36,793 nt of DNA. It comes from Bacteroidales bacterium (lineage in GTDB: Bacteria > Bacteroidota > Bacteroidia > Bacteroidales > UBA1402). The notes under the pieces were generated by a model that saw nothing but the letters and a program-made list of their open reading frames with translations, was not told where the DNA came from and made no database searches. Of the stretch, positions 10,547 to 20,566 are shown piece by piece. Position numbers and translations under genes: made by a program. The stretch spans positions 1-36,793 of the forward strand of contig JAAYBL010000289.1 of the NCBI GenBank assembly GCA_012718945.1, written 5' to 3'. Numbering within the stretch: the first letter of the stretch is position 1; every line of letters starts with the position of its first letter.

Positions 10547-12718
10547 ATGTCAATCCGTTTTCGCACCCTTTTCACCCTGCTTATAGCCACCATCCTGCCG
10601 ACACAGGCATCGATCACAATGGAAACCCGTATGGCCGAAAAAGCGTTAGCCATCATCGACCAGCTGACAGTAGATGAAAAAATCGGTCAGTTGATGAACG
10701 ATGCGCCCGCTATCGAACGCCTGGGCATTCCATCCTACAATTGGTGGAGTGAGGCACTGCATGGAGTAGCCCGCAACGGACGAGCCACCGTGTTTCCACA
10801 ACCCATAGGGATGGCGGCCACGTTTGACACAGCCCTGGTACGCCGGGTGGCCGAAGCCATCGCCCTCGAAGGCAGGGCCAAATTTGAAGTCGCTCAACGC
10901 CTGAACAACCGTAGCATCTACGCCGGTTTGACCTATTGGTCTCCCAACGTCAACATTTTCAGAGACCCACGCTGGGGACGCGGACAGGAAACCTATGGAG
11001 AAGACCCTTTCCTGTCAGCCCGCATGGGCGTGGCCTTTGTGAAAGGATTGCAAGGTGAAGATCCTTTCTTTCTGAAAGCTGCCGCCTGCGCCAAGCACTT
11101 TGCCGTTCACTCCGGTCCTGAAGCCCTGCGTCATTCGTTTAACGCCAACCCCTCCAAAAAAGACCTGTTTGAAACTTACCTGCCAGCCTTTGAGGCGTTG
11201 GTCAAAGAAGCCAACGTGGAATCAGTGATGGGTGCCTACAACAGGGTGTACGGCGCCAGTGCTTCAGGGAGTCCATTCCTTTTGACCGACATCCTTCGCA
11301 AGCAATGGGGATTCAGCGGTCACGTCGTCTCCGATTGTGGTGCCATTGAGGATATTTACAGAGGTCATAAGCTTGTCCCCAACGCCGCTCAAGCCTCAGC
11401 CATCGCCATCAAGAGCGGGCTCAACCTGGAATGCGGCAACACCTTCTGGGGCCTGAAACAAGCTTTCAAGGAAGGCCTCATCACGGAAAACGATTTGGAC
11501 AACGCCCTGTATCCCTTGATGATGACCCGATTAAAACTTGGCATCCTCACGCCTGATGACCGCTCGCCCTATGCCGGTGTTCCGGCCTCTGTCATTGCCA
11601 GCGAAGCTCATGCAGAGATGGCCCGTGAAGCGGCCCGCAACAGCATGGTGCTACTCAAGAACGCGAACGGAACCCTCCCCCTGAGCAAGGAAGTCCGCAC
11701 CATGTACGTCACCGGTCCTTTTGCAGCCGACGCCTCCGTGTTGCTGGGCAATTACTTTGGCCTGTCACCACGCATGAGCACCTTCCTGGAAGGCATCGTG
11801 GGCAAGGTCAGCAGTGGCACCAGCATCAACTACAAGGTAGGCACCCTCCCCACCACCCCCAACCTGAATCCGTTGGATTGGACAGGTGGAGAAGCCAGGA
11901 ACGCTGAGGTCTGTGTAATCGTCATGGGACTATCCGGATCCATCGAAGGTGAAGAAGGTGACGCCATCGCCTCCCCCACGTTGGGCGACAAAACGAATCT
12001 TTCCATTCCCAGCCATCAACTAGACTTTTTACGGACCATCGCAAAAAACCACCGCAACAAGGTAGTCACCGTGATTACCGGTGGTAGCCCGATGGATCTC
12101 AAAGAAGTAGCCGAACTCTCAGACGCCGTCATTCTAGCTTGGTACCCAGGCCAGGAAGGAGGCAATGCCTTGGGTGACCTTCTTTTTGGTGATGCCGCTC
12201 CTTCAGGCCGCCTGCCCATCACCTTTCCTCTCACCTCCGATTCATTGCCGCCATTTGACGATTATTCCATGAAAGGCCGCACCTACAAATACATGACGGG
12301 CAATATTCTATACCCCTTCGGATACGGATTGACATACAGCAACGTTGCCTATTCCGACCTGGCCGTTTCCAAACCAACAAAAAAAGGACAAGCCACTTAC
12401 AAAGTGTCACTCACCCTGAAAAACACAGGCGCTCACGCAGCGGTGGAGGTTCCACAGTTGTACCTCATCACACCAGGAGCCGGTGTCAGCACACCTCTTC
12501 AATCTCTGGTTGGCTTCCAGCGGGTCGCCCTGGAGCCGGGAGAACAAAAAGAAGTGACGTTTGATGTCAACCCCGAACAGCTGAAAATGGTCATGGAAGA
12601 CGGTTCAAAGCGCCTTCTCAAAGGCACCCACACCTTTACAGTCTCCGCTGCTGCCCCTTCGCCCCGCAGCAACGCATTGGGCATTGAAACGGTGAGTCTT
12701 TCGCTAACAGGGTTATAA
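10547..12718 (+). CDS. GH3 beta-xylosidase/beta-glucosidase-like glycoside hydrolase
   Basis: 723 aa; YNWWSEALHGVARNG, SPNVNIFRDPRWGRGQETYGEDPFLSARMG, GHVVSDCGAI (nucleophile region), C-terminal fibronectin-III-like domain. Confidence 0.93.
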   Translation: MSIRFRTLFTLLIATILPTQASITMETRMAEKALAIIDQLTVDEKIGQLMNDAPAIERLGIPSYNWWSEALHGVARNGRATVFPQPIGMAATFDTALVRRVAEAIALEGRAKFEVAQRLNNRSIYAGLTYWSPNVNIFRDPRWGRGQETYGEDPFLSARMGVAFVKGLQGEDPFFLKAAACAKHFAVHSGPEALRHSFNANPSKKDLFETYLPAFEALVKEANVESVMGAYNRVYGASASGSPFLLTDILRKQWGFSGHVVSDCGAIEDIYRGHKLVPNAAQASAIAIKSGLNLECGNTFWGLKQAFKEGLITENDLDNALYPLMMTRLKLGILTPDDRSPYAGVPASVIASEAHAEMAREAARNSMVLLKNANGTLPLSKEVRTMYVTGPFAADASVLLGNYFGLSPRMSTFLEGIVGKVSSGTSINYKVGTLPTTPNLNPLDWTGGEARNAEVCVIVMGLSGSIEGEEGDAIASPTLGDKTNLSIPSHQLDFLRTIAKNHRNKVVTVITGGSPMDLKEVAELSDAVILAWYPGQEGGNALGDLLFGDAAPSGRLPITFPLTSDSLPPFDDYSMKGRTYKYMTGNILYPFGYGLTYSNVAYSDLAVSKPTKKGQATYKVSLTLKNTGAHAAVEVPQLYLITPGAGVSTPLQSLVGFQRVALEPGEQKEVTFDVNPEQLKMVMEDGSKRLLKGTHTFTVSAAAPSPRSNALGIETVSLSLTGL

Positions 12719-12746
12719 CAAGACGTTCATTTTTTTTATCGCCTAG

Positions 12747-12777
12747 TTGACGAGACCGTAAAAACTCATTACATTCG
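12747..12777 (+). promoter_or_regulatory. Bacteroidetes-type promoter upstream of first DUF6057-like gene
   Basis: TTG (12747-12749), N20, TACATTCG (12770-12777; TAnnTTTG with one mismatch). Confidence 0.5.
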
Positions 12778-12842
12778 CAGGGCCAAGGCACAACGTCCAA
12801 AACCACCCAAAGAGTCGGCACTGTAAGTCTACGTAAACGGCC

Positions 12843-14774
12843 ATGAAACAACCACAAAAACCAACCAAACCGACAGGGAAGCATCCCCAGCCAGCGAAGA
12901 AAAGCAGCAGCATTTCCATGGCATGGATCAACCGCACCCTGCTGACCTTGTTCATCCTGTTCGCCTTGATAGAGACATTGGGGCTGCGCCGCACATTCCT
13001 TTGGAAAGTACAGGACCTGGATCTTTTCGTGTTCAACCGTCAATTTTTCCTGGAAACGATGGAGGCTCCAGGTGGCCTCACGCGTTACCTGGCTTCCTTC
13101 TTCACGCAGTTCTTTTACATCCCCTGGCTGGGCACCCTCATTTACCTGGGCTTTATGCTGTTGATTGTTTGGTTGAGCAGCCGGGCCTTCCAACTTAAAG
13201 GTTACCTCAATCCGTTCACTCATATCCCTGCATTGGCCATCCTACTGATGCTCACCCAGCTTGGCTACGAAGTTCACCTACTCAAGTTACAGGGCTACCC
13301 CTTTATTCCACTGATTGGCCTGACAGCCCTATTACTTGCTTTTTGGGGCTATCGAAAGGTCAGCCAGCCAAACAAACAGTTGCATTACCTGGGTACCTGG
13401 ACATTGCTGGGCTTCCCGTTATTCGGCACCTACGCCCTTGCCGGCACAATACTGATGCTGCTGTTTACCCTCAGACAGCTGGTAAGCAACGGCAAAAAGA
13501 GCTATTGGCTGTCCATGGTCGGAGGCCTGTTGGTTGCCGTCATCATTCCCCTGCTATACTACCGCTTCGTATTCTACCTTCCCTGCCTCAGCCGTTTTTA
13601 CCTCAGTCTTTTACCCGACTTCATGGCCAAAGAAACCTTGGTCTTGTGGTTGCCCTATGTTTTGTTGGCTGGTTTCCTGTTGGCTGCCACCCTCTCGTTC
13701 CCCTTGGACAAAAAGGCATGGCGACAAAACCAACCACCACTACCAACCATCAAGGTACAACGCCTGGCCCCCGGCATTTTTTGGCTGGCCACCCTGTTAA
13801 CGGTGCATTTTATCGGTTACAGGGATAACGCTTTTGACACTGAGTTAGCCATGCAGGCTGCTTCTGAAAAAGAGGATTGGCAAGAGGTACTGAGTTTATC
13901 CAGGCAGGTTGAAACGGAGCCAACCCGACTGATGGTCATGCATACCAACCTGGCCTTGTTCAAATTGGGCCTGGCCGGTGACCAACAATTCAAATACCCG
14001 GCCGGCAACAGCCCGCAGCAAACCAGAGGAGGGGTATTACCGATACAGATGGTCGGTCCCCTGTTCTACTATCAATACGGGCACCTGAATTACGCCTATC
14101 GATGGAGTATGGAAGAGATGGTAGAATACGGCATGAGCAACCACACCTTGAAATACGCCGTATTGACCAGCTCGCTCAATGGCGAATCGGCGTTGGCAAA
14201 AAAATACAACGACGTGCTGAAGCGCACCATCTTCCACCGCAAATGGGCTGAAGAGAGGGATGGCATCATCAAGGATCCAGGTCGTGCCATGCACAACCCG
14301 GTTTTACTCAACATCCTTCGCCTGAACGCCTTCAACGACGTGCTTGACGGGGATCACAGCCTGTTGGAAACGTTCCTGCTCAATCACGCCGCACATTCCA
14401 GAGGCGGCAACCCTGAGCTCATCGAGTTGTCCATTCTAGCCAACCTTCAACTCAAGCAGCCAGCTCGCTTCTGGCCCCGTTTCTTTGTGTACGCCAGCAC
14501 ACAACCCAGGATACCTGTTCATTACCAGGAAGCCGCCTTGCTGTTTAACCTGCAACAACCCCAACCCGGGATAGAGAACCTGACATTCGACCCATTGGTA
14601 TTAAAACGCTTCCAGCAGTTTGTTGAGCGCACCAAAACCTACAACAACCAACCCAGAGAGCGGGTAAAAGCCCTGATGGCTCAAGAGTTCAAGGGCACAT
14701 ATTGGTATTACTACTTTTTCACCGACTTGCAGCTCAGACAGCCGGTCAGCAACCAACCTCATATCAAGTTATAA
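12843..14774 (+). CDS. DUF6057-like polytopic membrane protein, copy 1
   Basis: 643 aa; multiple N-terminal TM helices and a C-terminal soluble helical domain (EPTRLMVMHTNLALFKLG; SMEEMVEYGMSNHTLKYAVLTSSLNGE). Clear paralogue of 23064..24977. Confidence 0.75.
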   Translation: MKQPQKPTKPTGKHPQPAKKSSSISMAWINRTLLTLFILFALIETLGLRRTFLWKVQDLDLFVFNRQFFLETMEAPGGLTRYLASFFTQFFYIPWLGTLIYLGFMLLIVWLSSRAFQLKGYLNPFTHIPALAILLMLTQLGYEVHLLKLQGYPFIPLIGLTALLLAFWGYRKVSQPNKQLHYLGTWTLLGFPLFGTYALAGTILMLLFTLRQLVSNGKKSYWLSMVGGLLVAVIIPLLYYRFVFYLPCLSRFYLSLLPDFMAKETLVLWLPYVLLAGFLLAATLSFPLDKKAWRQNQPPLPTIKVQRLAPGIFWLATLLTVHFIGYRDNAFDTELAMQAASEKEDWQEVLSLSRQVETEPTRLMVMHTNLALFKLGLAGDQQFKYPAGNSPQQTRGGVLPIQMVGPLFYYQYGHLNYAYRWSMEEMVEYGMSNHTLKYAVLTSSLNGESALAKKYNDVLKRTIFHRKWAEERDGIIKDPGRAMHNPVLLNILRLNAFNDVLDGDHSLLETFLLNHAAHSRGGNPELIELSILANLQLKQPARFWPRFFVYASTQPRIPVHYQEAALLFNLQQPQPGIENLTFDPLVLKRFQQFVERTKTYNNQPRERVKALMAQEFKGTYWYYYFFTDLQLRQPVSNQPHIKL

Positions 14775-14809
14775 ACGCCAGCCCTTAACGCCAAACTCAT
14801 TCAACGCGT

Positions 14810-16324
14810 ATGAATCGAAAAAAACGACACGCCCCAAGCCTGGTCTATCTGTTGATGGGTGTCTTCTTCCTGATCCTGGCCGGTCTTTCCCTTTTGTCCA
14901 ACAGCACGAGGGTGCCCACCAATCCTCTCGCGACACCCGATGATCTTGATGTATATCCCCTATACGCCGACGCTGTCATTCCCTACAATATTGCCCCACT
15001 GAACTTTCACATTCAAAATGAGGCCTACGAATACATCACCAGGGTATCATCCATTAATGGCAAACCCATCGTCGTCAAGGGCAAAGTCGTACAATGGGAC
15101 GAAAAAAAATGGAAACGCCTCCTGGATGCCAACAAGGGACAACCCCTTTTATTTGACGTTTATGTCAAACGTGATGGCGTCTGGTTTCAGTTTCCAACGC
15201 TGAAAAACCTCGTAGCCCCTGAACCCATCGATCCCTACATCGTATACAGGCTTATCCAACCCCTTTATACGGCGTACGAAGACATGTCCATCAATCAACG
15301 AAGCCTGGAGTCGTTCAAGGTAAAACGCCTGTACGATAACCGTAAAATCAGCCCCGAACGGTCAGGTCAGTGCGTCAACTGTCACGCTTTTCAACAATAC
15401 AATCAACGTGGTGTAATGCAATTGCATTTCAGGGGAGACTACGGAGGAACCGTTTTTGTAGATGGCAAGAAGTTAACCAAGGTCAACACCAAGGCCGAAG
15501 GCTTGCCCGCTGGAGCTGTTTACCCGGCCTGGCACCCCACCCTACCCTTGGTCGCCTATTCCATCAACAAGATCGGACAGGATTTCCACACCAAGGACCT
15601 TCAGAAGACCGAAGTCATGGACAGCGAATCAGACCTCATCCTCTACAGGGTCGACAACAACGTGGTGGTGCCCCTGGGTACAACACCCAATTGGTTGGAA
15701 ACGTTTCCGACCTGGAGTCCTGACGGCCAATACCTGTATTACGCCATCGCCGCTTTCGATACCGCTGGATTTTACGTCGACCAGTTCAAAGACATCCGTT
15801 ACAACCTGGTGCGCAGAGCCTTCAACCAGACCGACTACAGCCTGGGCGAAGCCGACACGGTCCTAAACGCGGCTCAATTCGGGAAAAGCGCGGCCTTTCC
15901 CCGCTTATCACCCGATGGTCGGTACCTTCTCTTCTCCATGGCCGACTACGGCAACTTCCATATCTGGCACAAAACCAGCGACCTCTACCTGATGAACCTG
16001 ACTACCTGGCAATGGCGCAAATTGGAAGCCGTGAACAGCCAGGACGTGGAAAGTTATCACAGTTGGTCCTCAAACGGACGCTGGATTTTGTTCAGCTCCC
16101 GCAGGGACGATGGTAGTTACACCAGGCTATACATCGCTTATTTCGATCAGGATGGCATCGCCCATAAACCCTTTGTTTTGCCGCAACGCTACCCCCTGAA
16201 CGACAAGCAGCTCTTCAAATCGTACAACGTGCCTGAGTTTATCACCCACCCGGCAACAGCCAGGCAACACCGATTCATGAAGGCCTTGAAGGAAGATCCC
16301 ATTCAGGCTGATTTGGCGAATTAA
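14810..16324 (+). CDS. PD40/TolB-like beta-propeller protein with CxxCH motif, copy 1 (N-terminal TM anchor)
   Basis: 504 aa; N-terminal TM; GQCVNCHAFQQYNQRG; propeller repeats WLETFPTWSPDGQYLYYA, FPRLSPDGRYLLFS, SWSSNGRWILFSSRRDDG. Paralogue of 24980..26473. Confidence 0.8.
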   Translation: MNRKKRHAPSLVYLLMGVFFLILAGLSLLSNSTRVPTNPLATPDDLDVYPLYADAVIPYNIAPLNFHIQNEAYEYITRVSSINGKPIVVKGKVVQWDEKKWKRLLDANKGQPLLFDVYVKRDGVWFQFPTLKNLVAPEPIDPYIVYRLIQPLYTAYEDMSINQRSLESFKVKRLYDNRKISPERSGQCVNCHAFQQYNQRGVMQLHFRGDYGGTVFVDGKKLTKVNTKAEGLPAGAVYPAWHPTLPLVAYSINKIGQDFHTKDLQKTEVMDSESDLILYRVDNNVVVPLGTTPNWLETFPTWSPDGQYLYYAIAAFDTAGFYVDQFKDIRYNLVRRAFNQTDYSLGEADTVLNAAQFGKSAAFPRLSPDGRYLLFSMADYGNFHIWHKTSDLYLMNLTTWQWRKLEAVNSQDVESYHSWSSNGRWILFSSRRDDGSYTRLYIAYFDQDGIAHKPFVLPQRYPLNDKQLFKSYNVPEFITHPATARQHRFMKALKEDPIQADLAN

Positions 16325-16337
16325 GTCGCTGAAAATC

Positions 16338-16368
16338 TTGATTTTCTGAGGCAGAACCATTACCTTCG
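16338..16368 (+). promoter_or_regulatory. Bacteroidetes-type promoter upstream of FemAB-like gene
   Basis: TTG (16338-16340), N20, TACCTTCG (16361-16368). The track ORF start at 16368 lies inside it, supporting the ATG at 16392. Confidence 0.5.
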
Positions 16369-16391
16369 TGGTTTTTTTGCCAGCGACAATT

Positions 16392-17492
16392 ATGCTTACC
16401 AACATTGAAAGCAAGCAATTCCAGGAGTTGTTTGCTACTTCCATCGTGCAACAAACCGCCTTCTGGTCAGAGGTCAAGAAGCGCTTGGGGAGTACCCCCC
16501 TGGCTGTCAATTTCAACCTACGGCAACCAGACGCACAGTTGGAATCCGATATTCTGGTTCTTCTGCAACCACTTGACCGCCATCATTGCATGGCCTACGT
16601 ACCCTACGGACCTGAACTCGAACCGGAGGAATCAGTCCAGGGAGTGTTTCTTGAAGAGTTGTCTGAATGCCTTCGTTCATACCTGCCCAAAAACTGTGTA
16701 TTGATTCGGTACGACCTCTGTTGGGAATCCTGGTGGGCTAGAGACATCGATCACTACGACGAAAAAGGCCATTGGATGGGCGAACCCAACCTGGCAGCAC
16801 AGGAAACCCGCTTCAACTTCAGCACCCAAAACTGGAACCTTCGCAAGGCAACCTTCAACACCTTGCCATCAAGTACCATCTACATCAACCTGAAACCCGA
16901 CAAGGCGACCATATTGGCCAACATGAAGCCCAAAACCCGCTACAACATCAACCTGGCTTTTCGCAAGGGTGTCAATGTGAAAACGTTGGGCTTGGAGAAC
17001 CTGGAAATCTGGTATAAACTATACGTAGAAACGGCCCAGCGAAACCGACTCTTTTTAAATGACATGAGTTACTTTGAAGCCGTGTTGGCAGCCAAGGCTA
17101 CGGACTCCACATCGCCGGCCGAAGTCTTGCTGCTTGTAGCCGAACTGGATGGTCAGCCCCTGTCGGCCATGTTCCTTATCATAACTGGTGAACGAGGGTC
17201 CTACCTGTATGGAGCCTCCTCGTCCGAACACCGCAACAGCATGAGCACCTATGCCCTGCAATGGGAAGCCATCCAACTGGCTAAAGCCAGAGGCTGCACC
17301 CAATACGACATGTTCGGAGTCTCCCCTGGTCCCGATCCCGCTCACCCGCTGTATGGCCTGTACACGTTTAAAGTGGGCTTTGGCGGTCAACTCTACCACA
17401 GCATGGGTTCGTGGGACTATCCGCTGATGACCGATGAATACAGGATCTTCAGGTCAGCCGAATTGAGTCGGCCAGGCTATCATTTAGCCTGA
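16392..17492 (+). CDS. GNAT/FemAB-like acyl- or aminoacyltransferase
   Basis: Conserved FemAB-like blocks: QQTAFWSEVKKRLG, KATFNTLPSSTIYINLKPDKATILANMKPKTRYNINLAFRKGV, YLYGASSSEHRNSMSTYALQWEAIQLAKARGCTQYDMFGVSP, LYGLYTFKVGFGG. Confidence 0.82.
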   Translation: MLTNIESKQFQELFATSIVQQTAFWSEVKKRLGSTPLAVNFNLRQPDAQLESDILVLLQPLDRHHCMAYVPYGPELEPEESVQGVFLEELSECLRSYLPKNCVLIRYDLCWESWWARDIDHYDEKGHWMGEPNLAAQETRFNFSTQNWNLRKATFNTLPSSTIYINLKPDKATILANMKPKTRYNINLAFRKGVNVKTLGLENLEIWYKLYVETAQRNRLFLNDMSYFEAVLAAKATDSTSPAEVLLLVAELDGQPLSAMFLIITGERGSYLYGASSSEHRNSMSTYALQWEAIQLAKARGCTQYDMFGVSPGPDPAHPLYGLYTFKVGFGGQLYHSMGSWDYPLMTDEYRIFRSAELSRPGYHLA

Positions 17493-17562
17493 GTCGGCCT
17501 ACCTGGTGTCGGGTAAGAAAAAAAAGGTATTTTTGAGCCATCAAGCCTTATCTACCACGACC

Positions 17563-19389
17563 ATGAAAAAAAGCCGTTCCCTACGCCATCAACTACGCAG
17601 TAGTTCTACGTTGCTGTTTTCAGGCACCTTGCTGGCCATCAGTTTGTTCGCCCATTGCCCCCAGGCTACTAGCCTCCCCCCCGTATTCGGCGCAGACTAC
17701 ACCAACAAGACCACGAAAGATCCATTGACACGCACCTTCATCAGTCCCTTACGCATCGTCTGGAAACAAGCCGGGAAAGATGGCAAGCTGGTGCAGGATG
17801 AGCAATGGCTCTTGCAACCCGGTAACAGTCAAGCTGTCATGGGGCGCAAAAACATGTGCAAAATGATCAGTACAGCCACCGACACAGCCTCCATCCTGCT
17901 CGATTACGGTAAGGAGTTGCATGGCGGCCTGCAATTGGTGTTAGGCTCTTCCTCCAGACGGCAACCCTCCTTGGTTCGCATCCGTTTTGGTGAATCAGTG
18001 GGCGAAGCCAACAGTCAAACCCTGAACACTGAATGGAAAGTAGGCTATTCCACTGACGACCATGCCAAGCGGGACATCATTGTCGAAATACCCAGGGATG
18101 GGTTGTTTGAAATCGGTCAGACAGGCTTCCGCTTCGTCAGAATTGACCTGTTGCAACCCAACACAACCATCCATATAAAAGAAGCCAGAGCCATTCTTCG
18201 TTACAGGGACATTCCCTACCTGGGCTCCTTTACCTGCAACGACCAACGTATCAACCAAATATGGCAAACAGCCGCCTATACCGTGCACCTGAACATGCAG
18301 GAATACCTGTGGGACGGCATCAAGCGCGACCGATTGATTTGGTTGGGAGATATGCATCCCGAGGTGGCAACCATCAGCCGGGTCTTCGGAGCCAACGATG
18401 TCGTACCTGCCAGCCTGGATCTGGCTTGTACACAATTTCCCCTGCCAGCCTGGATGAACAACATGAGTGCCTACTCCCTTTGGTACCTCATCATCCACCA
18501 CGAATGGTACCAGCACCACGGTGACCTGGCGTTCCTCCAACGACACAAGGCCTACATTCTGGGATTGGTGGCACAAATCGACGCCCTCATTGATGAGAAT
18601 GGCAACGAAACCCTTTCTCCCAACCGCTTCCTGGATTGGCCCTCTACCCCCAATCCGGCCGGCGTAGAAGCTGGGTACAGAGCGTTGCTCAGTTGGGCCT
18701 TGCAGGATGCAAGCATTCTATGCCAGGTGCTAGAGGAGCCTGCCATGGCCCAACACTGCCTACAAGCCAACACCAGACTCAACCGGAAACAACTGGGGCA
18801 CAACAACCTGAAGCAGGCTGCAGCCCTGATGGCCATTAGTGGACAGATGACACCCGACAACGCAGCTAAAAACGTGGTGGGCGTCAATGGGGCTGCTGGC
18901 TTTTCCACCTTCTACGGTTACTACATGTTGGAAGCATTGGCCCTGGCCGGTCAATACCAGCAGGCACTCGACATCATCCGACAATTCTGGGGCGGCATGC
19001 TCGACCTTGGGGCTACGACGTTCTGGGAAGACTTCAACCTGGATTGGATGGAAGGATCAGCTCGATTGGATGAGCTCACTCCTGCCGGCAAAAAAGACAT
19101 CCACGGCGATTTTGGCGCCTACTGTTACCCGGGTTACCGACACAGCTTGTGTCACGGCTGGTCTTCTGGACCGGCAGCCTGGTTGATCGACCATGTCCTG
19201 GGTATTCAAGTGCTTGAACCAGGCGCGCAACGATTGCTAATCGAGCCTCACCTGGGCGACCTGGACTGGGCGGAAGGCAGTTACCCCACTCCGAAAGGTA
19301 TGGTTCATGTCAGGCACGAAAAACTGACGAACGGAACAATTAAAACAACTGTCAAGGCCCCTGAAGGCATCTTTTACGACGAAAAATAA
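17563..19389 (+). CDS. GH78-like alpha-L-rhamnosidase
   Basis: Signal peptide, MQEYLWDGIKRDRLIWLGDMHPE, FLDWPSTPNP, GYRHSLCHGWSSGPAAWL. ORF track start 17506 is upstream of a TATTTTTG -7 box (17528-17535), so ATG 17563 is preferred. Confidence 0.8.
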   Translation: MKKSRSLRHQLRSSSTLLFSGTLLAISLFAHCPQATSLPPVFGADYTNKTTKDPLTRTFISPLRIVWKQAGKDGKLVQDEQWLLQPGNSQAVMGRKNMCKMISTATDTASILLDYGKELHGGLQLVLGSSSRRQPSLVRIRFGESVGEANSQTLNTEWKVGYSTDDHAKRDIIVEIPRDGLFEIGQTGFRFVRIDLLQPNTTIHIKEARAILRYRDIPYLGSFTCNDQRINQIWQTAAYTVHLNMQEYLWDGIKRDRLIWLGDMHPEVATISRVFGANDVVPASLDLACTQFPLPAWMNNMSAYSLWYLIIHHEWYQHHGDLAFLQRHKAYILGLVAQIDALIDENGNETLSPNRFLDWPSTPNPAGVEAGYRALLSWALQDASILCQVLEEPAMAQHCLQANTRLNRKQLGHNNLKQAAALMAISGQMTPDNAAKNVVGVNGAAGFSTFYGYYMLEALALAGQYQQALDIIRQFWGGMLDLGATTFWEDFNLDWMEGSARLDELTPAGKKDIHGDFGAYCYPGYRHSLCHGWSSGPAAWLIDHVLGIQVLEPGAQRLLIEPHLGDLDWAEGSYPTPKGMVHVRHEKLTNGTIKTTVKAPEGIFYDEK

Positions 19390-19390
19390 C

Positions 19391-20566
19391 TCACGCCATG
19401 GGGACGGTAAAACAGAACGTGCTACCTTCACCTTGTCTACTGTCCACCCAAATACGACCGCCCTGTTTTTCCACAAACTCCTTACAAATCAACAAGCCCA
19501 ACCCCGTACCCTCCTCGTTATTGGTACCCTTGGTGGAGAGTAGTTCAGATAGGCTCCAAAGTTTGGTCATGGCCTCCTCTGTCATTCCCACCCCTTTATC
19601 GGCCAAACCGACCGTCAACATGGCATCGCTCGGACCCTGTTCAGAAAAAATGGTTACCACGCTGTCACTCCAAGAAAACTTAATCGCATTACTCACTAAA
19701 TTTCGCAGCACTGTCTTGATCATAGCCTCATCGGCAAACACCAGGGTATCTTCTGCAACCTTGACATCAAAAGTTATACGCTTGGTAGCCGCCGTCTGAT
19801 TCAAGACCTCGATGACTTCGTGACATAGTTGATCGAGTTTCATACTGCCAGGATTAAAAGGCATCTTACCCATTTGCGACCTGGACCATACCAATAAGTC
19901 ATCCAGCAGACGATACGTTTTTACGGCAGCCTCATTGATCAAACGGATGAAGGTATTCATTTCCTCCCTTGAATACTGGTCTGAATTTTCCATCAGGACC
20001 TCACTCAACCCCATTAAGGCTGTTAATGGGCTTCTAAGGTCGTGAGCCATGATCGACAAAAATTTATCCTTGGTTGCATTGGACTCCTTGAGGCTGGCGT
20101 TGACCTGATTTAATTGTTGATAAGTGGCTTCCAGGGTCACTTTTTCTCTGATAAGTTGTCGCTGCAGGTTACTTATCTCAGCATTTAAATGACTCAAACG
20201 TGTGTTATGATCAGCCAATTGTTTGGCGTCCATTCCACCCACTATCAACAACCGCTCATCCTTTCGAAAAACAAGGGCCTGGAGGGATATAAAGGTTCCT
20301 TGCGCATCGCCTATGGTGAGAAATCCGTTGTACACAGGATTTGATAGCGGGGCAGTCATGTCCAGCAATTGCTCGAATGTAGGGTTTAAAAGGGATTTCA
20401 ATGGTGAAGCACCCAGCCATTCGTACATGGAAGCATTGGTATGCAACAGGCGACCGTCGGTAGAAAATTCCGCCAGGTATATCGAAGGACTGATATGCAG
20501 CATCAACTGCATTTCCATTTGCCAGAAGATGCAGAAGTCAGTATTTTGATTAGTGGACATTGGCAT
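19391..20566 (-). CDS. Soluble PAS-like sensor histidine kinase
   Basis: 391 aa; N-terminal PAS-like region, coiled coil, H-box DKFLSIMAHDLRSPLTALMGL, N-box LRNLVSNAIKFS, G-boxes ADKGVGM and GTGLGLLICKEF; no predicted TM segment. Confidence 0.9.
   Translation of the reverse strand: MPMSTNQNTDFCIFWQMEMQLMLHISPSIYLAEFSTDGRLLHTNASMYEWLGASPLKSLLNPTFEQLLDMTAPLSNPVYNGFLTIGDAQGTFISLQALVFRKDERLLIVGGMDAKQLADHNTRLSHLNAEISNLQRQLIREKVTLEATYQQLNQVNASLKESNATKDKFLSIMAHDLRSPLTALMGLSEVLMENSDQYSREEMNTFIRLINEAAVKTYRLLDDLLVWSRSQMGKMPFNPGSMKLDQLCHEVIEVLNQTAATKRITFDVKVAEDTLVFADEAMIKTVLRNLVSNAIKFSWSDSVVTIFSEQGPSDAMLTVGLADKGVGMTEEAMTKLWSLSELLSTKGTNNEEGTGLGLLICKEFVEKQGGRIWVDSRQGEGSTFCFTVPMA

Noticed and set aside
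12636-13223. 195-aa minus-strand ORF
   Set aside because: Antisense to the GH3 end and the DUF6057-like start; spans their intergenic promoter, no domain.
17506-17562. N-terminal extension of the GH78-like ORF (MSGKKKKVFLSHQAL...)
   Set aside because: Contains a TATTTTTG promoter element and precedes a better ATG followed by a signal peptide at 17563.
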